A stretch of 64,000 bases of DNA, from NCBI GenBank assembly GCA_964464625.1, contig CAYXKD010000001.1:1-64000 (forward strand), in the 5' to 3' direction. Shown here in pieces: positions 16,692 through 25,607 of the stretch. Made by a program: the position numbers and the translations under genes. Below the pieces are notes generated by a model that saw only the letters and a list, made by a program, of their open reading frames with translations, searched no databases and was not told the DNA's origin. Source of the stretch: JAAZIN01 sp964464625. GTDB lineage: Bacteria > Bacillota > Dethiobacteria > DTU022. Within the stretch, counting starts at the first letter, position 1; each line of letters starts with the position of its first letter.

Positions 16692-18566
16692 TCACAAATG
16701 CAGTTCCCGGTAGATTCGTTCCGCCAATGCCCCGCTGATACCAGGGACAGAGACCAGATCTTTCAGGGAGGCGCGGTAGAGCTGTTCCAGACTGCCGAAG
16801 TGATTCAGCAGTGCAGCCCGGCGCTGCGGACCGATACCGGGGATCTCCTCCAGCCTGGAACTGGTGGCTTTTTGTCTATGCAGGCGGCGGTGATAGTCAA
16901 TGGCAAAGCGGTGCGCCTCATCGCGGATCCGCTGCAGCAGCTGCAGCAATGTGCTACTCGCCGGCAGGAGTAGCGGTGTTTTCTCTCCTTCGAGAAAAAT
17001 ACGGTCGGGGTTTTCAGCAAGCGCCAGCAGAGTCATTTCAGACAGTTCCGCCTGTTGCAGGGCTTTCCGGGCTGCGTTAAGCTGCCCCTTGCCTCCATCG
17101 ATGAGCATCAAATCCGGCAGGGGCCAACTCCGGTGCAGCACCCGCCGCTTCAACACCTCCTGCAGAGCGGCGTAGTCATCCCCCGGCAGGGTTTTCCGCA
17201 AATGGAAACGGCGGTAGCCGTCTTTTAAGGGGCGCCCTTCTTCAAATACAACCATTACCCCAACGGCTGCACCGCCGCGCAGGTGGGAAATATCATAGCC
17301 TTCAATCCGGCGCGGCGTTCCCTTCAGCCCTGCCAGCCTGGACAACTCCTCCAGAGGCAGCAACCCTTGCCGCTCCGCCCGCTCCTGTTCATCCTGCAGC
17401 CTGAGCATCCCGTTACGCAAAGCCAGCTCGACCAGTTTGCGACGGGAACCGCGCTGCGGCACCTTCAGAGTCACCTTCGCCCCCGCCAGCTCTTTTAACC
17501 ACTCCTCCAAAATCTCTCCGTCTTCAGGTTTGCTTGAAAGGATGATCTCTTTGGGTGGACGCGCACCGCGACTGTAGTATGACTTAATAAACGCACCCAG
17601 CGCCTCACCGTCGGCAACCTCCGCCGCCGCTTCACCCAGGGGGAAATGCTCCCGGCGGATGAGTTTGCCCTCTCTGACTGCAAATAGATGTACCGCTACA
17701 GCTTCACCGCAACGCACAAGAGCAAGGATATCCCGATGAACATCCTTCTCCAGCAAGAACACTTTCTGCTGCTGTGAGGCTACACGACGAATCGCCTGCA
17801 GCTGGTCTCGCAGCCGGGCTGCCTCCTCAAATCGCTCATCTCGCGCCGCCTGCTCCATCCTCTCCACGAGCTGCCGCTCCAGGAAACCACGCTTCCCCTC
17901 AAGAAACAGGACTACTTCTCCGACAAGGCGGCTATACTCTTCCGGAGAAACCTCCACTGCACCGCGACAGGGTCCCAAACAACGCTTCATCTGGAAATTG
18001 AGACAGGGACGATCCGCAACAGGTTCTCCTGTGAGATGGCGGCGACAGCGGCGCAGTGGGAATATTTTCCCCAGAAGGCGCACAGTCTTCTGAACAGCTC
18101 CGGCATCGGTATACGGTCCAAAATAAAGGGCACCGCTTTCCTCATCTTCCCGCTGTTGTTTTGCCCGGCTGCTCTTGCCCGGGCGCCGGCCTTCTTTTTG
18201 CGAAAGGCGCAGGTATTCCAGCCTCGGATAGGGGCCCCCTGTCAGGCGTAGACAAGGATAATCTTTATCATCTTTCAGATCAATATTGTAGCGGGGCCGG
18301 TATTCTTTGATGAGGTTGCACTCAAGGATGAGCGCCTCCACCTCGGAATCAGTGACAATATAGTCAATATCATTCATCTGCTTCTGCAGCGCTCTGACAT
18401 TTGGTGGCATGACGCCATTTTCGGCAAGGTACGCACGGACCCGCTGCCTCAGCGAACGAGCTTTTCCCACATAAATGATCCTTTCCACAGCATCCTTGAT
18501 CAGGTAAACGCCTGGACATTCAGGAAAAGAGCTCACTTTTTCAGCAATTTGCGCCAATCTATCCAT
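16692..18566 (-). CDS. uvrC: UvrABC excinuclease subunit C
   Basis: Makes both incisions in nucleotide excision repair. The N-terminal GIY-YIG nuclease (CPGVYLIKDA, IYVGKARSLRQRV; about 15-95) cuts 3', a UVR motif (RFEEAARLRDQLQAI) contacts UvrB, the RNase-H-like C-terminal endonuclease (GYDISHLRG with catalytic Asp) cuts 5', and two helix-hairpin-helix motifs end the protein (EEIPGIGPQRRAALL, LVSVPGISGALAERI). Length 624 is normal. It is downstream of uvrA with a 32-base gap; the three uvr genes are likely one operon. Confidence 0.97.
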   Translation of the reverse strand: MDRLAQIAEKVSSFPECPGVYLIKDAVERIIYVGKARSLRQRVRAYLAENGVMPPNVRALQKQMNDIDYIVTDSEVEALILECNLIKEYRPRYNIDLKDDKDYPCLRLTGGPYPRLEYLRLSQKEGRRPGKSSRAKQQREDEESGALYFGPYTDAGAVQKTVRLLGKIFPLRRCRRHLTGEPVADRPCLNFQMKRCLGPCRGAVEVSPEEYSRLVGEVVLFLEGKRGFLERQLVERMEQAARDERFEEAARLRDQLQAIRRVASQQQKVFLLEKDVHRDILALVRCGEAVAVHLFAVREGKLIRREHFPLGEAAAEVADGEALGAFIKSYYSRGARPPKEIILSSKPEDGEILEEWLKELAGAKVTLKVPQRGSRRKLVELALRNGMLRLQDEQERAERQGLLPLEELSRLAGLKGTPRRIEGYDISHLRGGAAVGVMVVFEEGRPLKDGYRRFHLRKTLPGDDYAALQEVLKRRVLHRSWPLPDLMLIDGGKGQLNAARKALQQAELSEMTLLALAENPDRIFLEGEKTPLLLPASSTLLQLLQRIRDEAHRFAIDYHRRLHRQKATSSRLEEIPGIGPQRRAALLNHFGSLEQLYRASLKDLVSVPGISGALAERIYRELHL

Positions 18567-18598
18567 AGGCGAGACCTTTCACATGATTTTTATTCGGT

Positions 18599-21448
18599 TT
18601 AAACCTGTGAGCTGATGCAATTTATTTCTGACGTATTCTGCAAAATCCGGCGCAGCCAGTGACCGGTATATGAGTTCTTTGAAAGGGAAATTTCCTCGGG
18701 TGTGCCTGCAGCAACAACCCGACCTCCCCCTTCACCGCCCTCAGGGCCCAGGTCGATTAGATAGTCGGCCCGCTTGAGCACATCCATGTTGTGCTCAATC
18801 ACCACCACCGTATTTCCTGAATCTACAAGCCTCTCCAGGATGAGCAGCAATTTGCTGATATCGGCCAGGTGCAGCCCCGTAGTCGGCTCATCAAGAATGT
18901 AAAGTGTCCGTCCATTGCTGCGCCTGGATAGCTCTGTAGCTAGTTTCACCCGCTGGGCTTCACCGCCTGAGAGCGTAGTTGCAGGTTGCCCCAGTTGAAT
19001 GTAGCCTAGCCCTACGTCATCAATAAGCTGCAGCCGGCGCTGGAGTTTCGGGATGGCACTGAAAAACTCCAGTGCCTCGGACACTGTCATAGCCAGAACA
19101 TCGGCAATGTTTTTCCCTTTGTAAAGCACCTCCAGCGTTTCGCGGTTGTAACGTTTACTACGGCAGACTTCACAAGGCACATAAACATCAGGCAGGAAAT
19201 GCATCTCAATGCGCAGGATGCCGTCGCCCCTGCAGGCTTCACACCGACCGCCCTTAACATTGAAACTAAAGCGGCCAGGACGGTAACCGCGCCGCCGTGC
19301 TTCAGGCGTTTGGGCAAAAAGTTCGCGAATATCGCCAAAGAGCCCCGTGTAGGTTGCCGGATTGGAGCGTGGTGTCCGCCCTATGGGTGACTGGTCCACC
19401 ACGATAACTTTATCAAGGTGCTCCACACCCTCAATGACACGATGAGCGCCGGCTTGTTCGCGGGAACGGTGCAGGAGCCGCCCCAGAGCGCGGGCAAGGA
19501 TTTCGTTTATCAGAGTGCTTTTACCGGAACCGGAAACCCCCGAAACACAGACAAGAAGGCCCAGGGGAATCTCGACGTCTATATCTTTAAGATTGTGTTC
19601 CCCCGCTCCCCTGATCCAAAGACTACGCTCGCCCACCTTGCGCCGCTGCAGCGGCAGGGGGATGGATTTTCGCCCGGCCAGATAGTCTCCTGTGATGGAA
19701 CCGGAGGTGGAGGTGATCTCGGAAAGCGTTCCCTGAGCCACTATTTTGCCGCCACGAGCCCCGGCGCCGGGTCCGATATCGACAATATGGTCTGCAGCAC
19801 GAATGGTCCCCTCATCATGCTCCACGACAATCACAGTATTTCCCAGGTCGCGCAGCTTCTTCAGGGTCTCGAGCAGCCGGGCATTGTCCCGCAGATGTAG
19901 CCCAATACTGGGCTCATCAAGTATATAGATCACCCCGGTAAGGCCCGAACCGATCTGAGTGGCCAGGCGAATGCGTTGCGCCTCTCCGCCAGAAAGTGTT
20001 GCTGCAGCCCGGTCCAGAGTAAGGTACTGTAATCCCACATTGTTCAAAAACTGGAGCCTTTCCACAATCTCCTTCAGCACCTGTCTACCAATCCAGGCCT
20101 CGCGTGACGTCAGTTCAAGCTGTTGAAAGTAGCGCAGCGCATGGGCAACGGTAAAGGCGGAAACCTCGGCAATATTGAGGCCTTTCAGGAGAACAGCCAG
20201 GCTGGACTCTTTCAGGCGCATCCCGCGACAGGCAGGACAGGGCTTTATCTCCATGTAACGCGCCAGATCCTGACGTGTCTCTTCCGATTCGCTGTTGGCA
20301 TAGCGCCGCTGCAACAGGTTCAGAACGCCGGGAAAGGACTTGCGGTAATTCCGCACCCTTCCAAACATATTCACATACCGGAAAGGCAGCGCCTCGGGGG
20401 ATCCATAAAGGAGCAACTCCTTCTCTTTCTGATCCAGCCGGTCAAAGGGGGTGTCAAGATCAATTTGAAAATGGTGCGCCGCAGCCTCCAGGAACTGACG
20501 ATAATATCCGGAGCGGCCTGACCAGGGATGAATCGCTCCTTCATTGATGGTTAGATTGGGATAGGGAACCACCAGTTCCCCGGAGAATTCGGCCCGCACC
20601 CCCAGACCGCTGCATTCGGGGCAGGCACCGTAAGGACTATTAAAAGAGAAAGCCCGGGGGGTGAGCTCCTCAAAACTGAAGCCGCATTCGGGGCAGGCGA
20701 AACGTTCACTAAACATCTGCTCGCCTCCCTCCACCTCCTGAACCAGGACCAGTCCTTCACTGAGTTTTAGAGCGGTCTCCAGGGAATCTGCCAGGCGGGA
20801 TTCCACATTTTTTCGCATCACCAGGCGGTCAACAATCACCTCGATGGTATGTTTTTTTTGTTTGTCCAGGAGAATCTCTTCCTCCAGCTCACGAACCTCA
20901 CCATCAACGCGAACACGGACATAACCGCAGCGCTGCATCTCCTCGAAAAGCCGTGCATACTCGCCCTTACGGCCCCGCACCAGGGGGGCCAGTATCTGCA
21001 GGCGCGTCCCTGCGGGAAGCTCCATGACCTGATCGACAATCTGCTGGACCGTTTGCCTGCTGATGGGCCGCCGGCAATGGGGGCAATGGGGCCGTCCGAT
21101 ACGGGCAAAAAGTAGCCGCAGGTAGTCGTAAATCTCGGTGACAGTACCCACAGTGGAACGGGGATTACGCGATGCTGTCTTCTGATCAATAGAGATGGCG
21201 GGCGAAAGCCCTTCGATCTGATCCACATCAGGCTTCTCCATCTGGCCCAAAAACTGGCGCGCATAGGCAGAAAGTGATTCCACGTAGCGCCGCTGACCCT
21301 CCGCATAAATTGTATCAAAGGCCAGCGATGACTTGCCCGATCCACTCAAACCGGTAAACACAATTAGGCGGTTCCGCGGCAGGACCAGATCGATATTTTT
21401 CAGATTGTGCTCCCTGGCACCACGTATGACAATGTTTCCTTCCGTCAA
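18599..21448 (-). CDS. uvrA: UvrABC damage-recognition ATPase subunit A
   Basis: Dimeric ABC-type ATPase that finds bulky DNA lesions and loads UvrB. Two ABC modules are seen: Walker A GLSGSGKSSLAF near 33 and GVSGSGKSTLI in the second half, each with an LSGGEAQR signature. Zinc-binding Cys pairs are CPHC and CPEC...CPEC in the first half and CEAC...CEVC (the damage-sensing zinc module) in the second. Length 949 is standard. It starts 17 bases after the uvrB stop. Confidence 0.97.
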   Translation of the reverse strand: MTEGNIVIRGAREHNLKNIDLVLPRNRLIVFTGLSGSGKSSLAFDTIYAEGQRRYVESLSAYARQFLGQMEKPDVDQIEGLSPAISIDQKTASRNPRSTVGTVTEIYDYLRLLFARIGRPHCPHCRRPISRQTVQQIVDQVMELPAGTRLQILAPLVRGRKGEYARLFEEMQRCGYVRVRVDGEVRELEEEILLDKQKKHTIEVIVDRLVMRKNVESRLADSLETALKLSEGLVLVQEVEGGEQMFSERFACPECGFSFEELTPRAFSFNSPYGACPECSGLGVRAEFSGELVVPYPNLTINEGAIHPWSGRSGYYRQFLEAAAHHFQIDLDTPFDRLDQKEKELLLYGSPEALPFRYVNMFGRVRNYRKSFPGVLNLLQRRYANSESEETRQDLARYMEIKPCPACRGMRLKESSLAVLLKGLNIAEVSAFTVAHALRYFQQLELTSREAWIGRQVLKEIVERLQFLNNVGLQYLTLDRAAATLSGGEAQRIRLATQIGSGLTGVIYILDEPSIGLHLRDNARLLETLKKLRDLGNTVIVVEHDEGTIRAADHIVDIGPGAGARGGKIVAQGTLSEITSTSGSITGDYLAGRKSIPLPLQRRKVGERSLWIRGAGEHNLKDIDVEIPLGLLVCVSGVSGSGKSTLINEILARALGRLLHRSREQAGAHRVIEGVEHLDKVIVVDQSPIGRTPRSNPATYTGLFGDIRELFAQTPEARRRGYRPGRFSFNVKGGRCEACRGDGILRIEMHFLPDVYVPCEVCRSKRYNRETLEVLYKGKNIADVLAMTVSEALEFFSAIPKLQRRLQLIDDVGLGYIQLGQPATTLSGGEAQRVKLATELSRRSNGRTLYILDEPTTGLHLADISKLLLILERLVDSGNTVVVIEHNMDVLKRADYLIDLGPEGGEGGGRVVAAGTPEEISLSKNSYTGHWLRRILQNTSEINCISSQV

Positions 21449-21465
21449 TTTTTTACCCCGTTTCT

Positions 21466-23484
21466 TTAGCGTTTTCCCCGCCGGGCTGCCTTGCTCAAGG
21501 GGGCAGTCCCCTGATCCAGCTCGAAGATAAGATCCCGCAGCTCTGCAGCCCTCTCAAAAGCCAGCTCTTTTGAAGCCTGCTGCATCTTCCGGCGCAGCCC
21601 CCTGACCATCTCCCGGCGCTGCTGTGGATCCAGCCTGCCGGGATCTTCAGGCAGATACTTTTCTTCTTCCTCGGCAGCAACGGTAGCCGCGATTAAGCCG
21701 CGCACAGGCTTGACAATGGTGCGCGGTGTAATTCCATGTTCCTTGTTGTAGGCCAGCTGTTTGCGCCGCCGCCTCTCTGTCTCGTCAATGGCCCGCCGCA
21801 TTGACGGTGTGATCTCTCCGGCATACATGATCACCCTGCCGGCACTGTTACGGGCGGTCCGCCCTATGGTCTGGATGAGAGAGCGATCTGAACGGAGAAA
21901 GCCCTCCTTATCGGCATCAAATATAGCTACCAATGAGACTTCAGGCAGGTCGAGCCCTTCCCGGAGCAGGTTAATCCCGATAAGAACGTCAAATTCACCC
22001 AGGCGCAGCCCTCTGATGATGGACATCCGCTCAAGGGCATCGATATCAGAGTGCATATAGCGCACCTTTATCCCCATCTCGCGATAGTAATCGGTAAGAT
22101 CTTCGGCCATCCGCTTGGTCATCGTTGTCACCAGAACTCTCTCTTCAGCTTCAGCGCGAATGCGGATCTCGCCGTAAAGATCGTCCACCTGTCCTGCTGC
22201 CGGGCGCACCTCCACCACAGGATCCACAAGACCGGTGGGACGGATGATCTGCTCAACCACGCCGTCGCTGTGCTCCAGTTCCCAGGGACCGGGTGTCGCA
22301 GAGACGAAAATTGTCTGGCCGATAAGGTTTTCGAATTCATCAAAGCGCAGCGGGCGGTTGTCCAGTGCCGAGGGTAGGCGAAAACCATGATCTACCAGAG
22401 TGCTTTTCCTAGATAGATCTCCGCGGTACATCCCGTTAATCTGAGGGATAGTAATATGGGATTCATCAATTACAAGCAGGAAATCGGGAGGAAAATAGTC
22501 GAGCAGCGTCCAGGGGCGGCTGCCCGGTAAGCGGCCGTCAAGATGACGGGAGTAGTTCTCAATCCCCGAACAGAAACCGATTTCCTGGATCATCTCCAGG
22601 TCAAAGCGGGTTCGCTGCTCGAGCCGCTGCGCCTCCAATAGTTTGCCCGCCGCCCTGAGTTCAGCCAGACGCTGCCCAAGCTCCTCCTCTATGGAGGCTG
22701 CGGCCTTTATAAGCTGCTCGGGCGCCGTCACATAGTGAGTAGCCGGAAATATTGCCGCATGGTTGCGCTCACCCAGTACCCTGCCTGTTAGAAGATCAAT
22801 CTCACGCAGGCGATCGATTTCATCGCCGAAAAATTCCACACGCAGGGCTGCTTCGCCATAGGAAGCGGGAACTATTTCAATAACATCGCCGCGCACCCGG
22901 AAGGTGCCCCGGTGTAGATCAATCTCGTTCCTATCGTAGTGTATATCCACCAATGCGCTGATAACATCGTCGCGATCCAGAAGCATCCCCGGCCGGAGCG
23001 AAAGCAGCTGCCGCCGGTATTCCTGCGGAGAGCCGAGGCCGTAGATGCAGGATACACTTGCCACGATGATCACATCACGGCGCTCCAGCAGGGCGCTGGT
23101 AGCCGAGTGACGCAGCTTGTCGATCTCATCATTGATAGAGGAATCTTTCTCAATATAGGTGTCGCTCTGCGGCAGATAGGCTTCAGGCTGATAATAATCA
23201 TAGTAGCTGATAAAGTACTCTACCGCATTTTCAGGAAAAAATTCCTTAAATTCGCTGCACAGCTGGGCTGCAAGGATTTTGTTAGGCGCAATCACCAGGG
23301 CAGGCCGCTGCAGTTCTTTGATCACATTGGCAATGGTATAGGTCTTGCCGGAACCAGTCACCCCCAAAAGTGTCTGGTAGGAGCGCCCAGCCTGAAGATC
23401 CCTCAGCAGGGCGGTGATAGCCCCCGGCTGATCGCCGGAGGGACTAAAGTCTGCTTTGAGTTTGAATTCTCCTGACATAAGCAT
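21466..23484 (-). CDS. uvrB: UvrABC helicase-like subunit B
   Basis: Damage-verifying subunit. Helicase motif I GVTGSGKTYTIANV lies near 40, the beta-hairpin region contains YYDYYQPEAYLP, motif II is DESH, motif VI is QTIGRTARN, and the C-terminal UVR coiled coil (LAFERAAELRDLIFEL) binds UvrC. Length 672 is typical. The upstream region has an extended -10 promoter but no recognisable SOS (LexA) box. Confidence 0.97.
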   Translation of the reverse strand: MLMSGEFKLKADFSPSGDQPGAITALLRDLQAGRSYQTLLGVTGSGKTYTIANVIKELQRPALVIAPNKILAAQLCSEFKEFFPENAVEYFISYYDYYQPEAYLPQSDTYIEKDSSINDEIDKLRHSATSALLERRDVIIVASVSCIYGLGSPQEYRRQLLSLRPGMLLDRDDVISALVDIHYDRNEIDLHRGTFRVRGDVIEIVPASYGEAALRVEFFGDEIDRLREIDLLTGRVLGERNHAAIFPATHYVTAPEQLIKAAASIEEELGQRLAELRAAGKLLEAQRLEQRTRFDLEMIQEIGFCSGIENYSRHLDGRLPGSRPWTLLDYFPPDFLLVIDESHITIPQINGMYRGDLSRKSTLVDHGFRLPSALDNRPLRFDEFENLIGQTIFVSATPGPWELEHSDGVVEQIIRPTGLVDPVVEVRPAAGQVDDLYGEIRIRAEAEERVLVTTMTKRMAEDLTDYYREMGIKVRYMHSDIDALERMSIIRGLRLGEFDVLIGINLLREGLDLPEVSLVAIFDADKEGFLRSDRSLIQTIGRTARNSAGRVIMYAGEITPSMRRAIDETERRRRKQLAYNKEHGITPRTIVKPVRGLIAATVAAEEEEKYLPEDPGRLDPQQRREMVRGLRRKMQQASKELAFERAAELRDLIFELDQGTAPLSKAARRGKR

Positions 23485-23515
23485 AATCTATCTGTCCCTT
23501 CTACCGGCACAATTT

Positions 23516-23524
23516 ATTATAGCA
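23516..23524 (-). promoter_or_regulatory. Extended -10 promoter of uvrBAC
   Basis: TGCTATAAT on the minus strand (hexamer 23516-23521), with TTGCAA 19 bases further upstream. About 30 bases before the uvrB start. Confidence 0.55.
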
Positions 23525-23609
23525 CAGCGAAATCGTCCTGTTGCAATAATCTTATGCACCGGGATGGCAATATTCCGGATATATCGCGCAAAGGATTGTT
23601 CAGGAATTG

Positions 23610-24194
23610 TTACCCCTGAAAAGCCGTTTTATACCCGCCCAGGGCCTGGAGGGTAAGCATTAGCAGGCCAATGGCAATAAAAAGGAAGGCGGTGGCTCCT
23701 TTCAGCAGCCGGGGAGGAACTTTGGAAAAGAAGCGTCCACCCAGATAAACGGCCAGGGCATGGTTCAAAAACATCGCTGCCATAGCACCGGCGAATACAG
23801 CCACCGGGCGGCCAAAATGGGCGCTCAGGAGCAGGGCTGCCATCATGGTCTTGTCGCCCAGTTCAGCTAAAAAAACCATCGCTGCAGTCTGGTAAAAACC
23901 GGAGCATCCGGCATCAAGACCCTCTGCCGGATCGCGGCGGAACAGCGTAAAAACACCCATGATCACGAAGAAAATACCTGAGGCAACGGCAATCACAGCC
24001 GCAGGAATAATGGTAGCTACCAGGCCACCAGCCCCCACAGCAAGGACCATCACCAGAGCCAGCCCGGTCATGGCCCCGCCGAGAACCTGTAACGGAGGAT
24101 AACGACAGGCCATGGATAGAGAGACCAGCTGGGTTTTATCGCCAAATTCAGCAACAAAAATGCTGACAAAAGCAGTCGCAACAGCAGCGATCAA
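23610..24194 (-). CDS. GDT1/TMEM165 (UPF0016) family cation transporter
   Basis: A 194-residue integral membrane protein made of two homologous halves of three helices each. Each half carries the family signature: EFGDKT near 16-21 and ELGDKT near 111-116. Characterised relatives move Mn2+ or Ca2+ out of the cytoplasm, so Mn2+/Ca2+ export is the best guess. It follows the PDZ membrane protein by about 40 bases on the same strand, but no functional link is obvious. Confidence 0.9.
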   Translation of the reverse strand: MIAAVATAFVSIFVAEFGDKTQLVSLSMACRYPPLQVLGGAMTGLALVMVLAVGAGGLVATIIPAAVIAVASGIFFVIMGVFTLFRRDPAEGLDAGCSGFYQTAAMVFLAELGDKTMMAALLLSAHFGRPVAVFAGAMAAMFLNHALAVYLGGRFFSKVPPRLLKGATAFLFIAIGLLMLTLQALGGYKTAFQG

Positions 24195-24236
24195 CTGTAT
24201 TCTCCTTTTTTCAACGCTATGCCCTAATCTAATCTC

Positions 24237-25607
24237 TCAACCGTTTTTATAGCGCTTCCATAAACGACGCAACAGGCTCGATGCAGCAGCGGGTCGTGCT
24301 TGAGCATAGATGGGCGTCTGGCGGGAGGGTGCCGGTATGAGTCCCAATGCGGCCCCCCGGTGCCAGAGAGAGGTTTGTTCCGTCGTTACTGGCGGTCTAT
24401 CCCGAAAGGGTAAATCCAGGCTGTTTTTCTCCTCAGGATCACGCTTATTCAGGACAACTGAAATGGCACTGCCCTCCCGAAAACCTTCAAGCAAAACCAT
24501 GAAGTAGCTTTCTTCAAGCTGCACCAGAAATTCCACATCGCTGTTCACCTGAGCACCGTTCACCCGGCGGATAAGATCGCCGGTACGAAGTCCCGCCCGC
24601 GCTGCGGCACTATGTGGCAGAACCGCCATCAGGAGAACACCCTCCTGGGTAGACCGGTAGCATGCTGTGCGGGATTGTTCAAGACGGTTTCCATAGTGGA
24701 TCAGCGCTTCGTGTCCCAGGGGAGCAAAAAGCACACCTGCAGGTGCCACCCAGGAATAGAATTCTGATGCCAGGGCTAGTGCGATGAGAATAACACTGTA
24801 TAGGCAGAGAACTCTGGCTGTGCTCACCGATTTTTCACGTGGGGAGGAGGAGAGAGCAAGATCGGAAAACCCCAGCGCAGCCATGGCGGGAAAAGCCAGG
24901 TACTGCAGCGTCTGCCCCGGCTCCAATTCCATGACCGGCTTGATGAGGGGCCACCAGTCAGGCATGCTCACACCCTGGATCTCAGTCTCCAGGACCACTG
25001 TGGCAACCAGAGCAGCCAGGGGAATGGGCCAGAAACGCTGCAGGCTAAAAGCGCCGACAACATCACCATCAGCACGCTTAAAGTATAGTGGGCTGCTCCC
25101 CCGGTGACCGCCAAGATATATGAGCAGCGCCTCAATAAGGTGGAGCAGGCCGACGAGCGCAAGCAAAGCAGGAATATGAATCTCAAGCATGGAGGTCACA
25201 AAAGCATACCCGGCCAGAGAGGGAAAAAGCGGCAATAATAAAAAACGTAAAATAAGGACCGCCAGAGCGACAATCCCCCCTGCATAGGCAAAACAGAGAT
25301 AACGGGGATGAATCAGCAGCAACAGCAAAGCCACCGGCCAGATAAAAAGCAGTCCTATCTGTGTCAGTGATAGGCCCAGCAAAAGCATGATCAGGCTGGC
25401 CAGTAATCCCCCCAGAACACCCAATCCGGTAGAAACAGCAACCTGGCGCCCCACAGGATTGATAATCCGGCCAAAGAGTTTCTTCTCCATGCTGGCAGCG
25501 CGGCGGTACTGGAAATAAACAAGCAGCACCACCACCCAGAAAATCGGTAGCGCCTGAATCAGCGTGGCAAGCACTATTTTCCCCAGCTCCAGAATAAAGC
25601 TGATCAA
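24237..25607 (-). CDS. MinJ-like polytopic membrane protein with C-terminal PDZ domain
   Basis: A 456-residue protein with about eight hydrophobic segments across residues 5-300, then a PDZ domain (about 305-380; GVLLMAVLPHSAAARAGLR and GDLIRRVNGAQV). B. subtilis MinJ, the topological determinant linking DivIVA to MinD, has six helices plus PDZ and lies next to ctpB, ftsX and ftsE, as this gene does, so a cell-pole or division role is likely by architecture and synteny. It overlaps ctpB by 4 bases. No peptidase motif is present, so it is not a site-2 or HtrA protease. About 80 residues after the PDZ are Pro/Ser/Arg-rich. Confidence 0.75.
   Translation of the reverse strand: MISFILELGKIVLATLIQALPIFWVVVLLVYFQYRRAASMEKKLFGRIINPVGRQVAVSTGLGVLGGLLASLIMLLLGLSLTQIGLLFIWPVALLLLLIHPRYLCFAYAGGIVALAVLILRFLLLPLFPSLAGYAFVTSMLEIHIPALLALVGLLHLIEALLIYLGGHRGSSPLYFKRADGDVVGAFSLQRFWPIPLAALVATVVLETEIQGVSMPDWWPLIKPVMELEPGQTLQYLAFPAMAALGFSDLALSSSPREKSVSTARVLCLYSVILIALALASEFYSWVAPAGVLFAPLGHEALIHYGNRLEQSRTACYRSTQEGVLLMAVLPHSAAARAGLRTGDLIRRVNGAQVNSDVEFLVQLEESYFMVLLEGFREGSAISVVLNKRDPEEKNSLDLPFRDRPPVTTEQTSLWHRGAALGLIPAPSRQTPIYAQARPAAASSLLRRLWKRYKNG

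Noticed and set aside
23485..23609. SOS (LexA) operator before uvrB
   Set aside because: No CGAAC-N4-GTTCG-like dyad was found in the upstream region.
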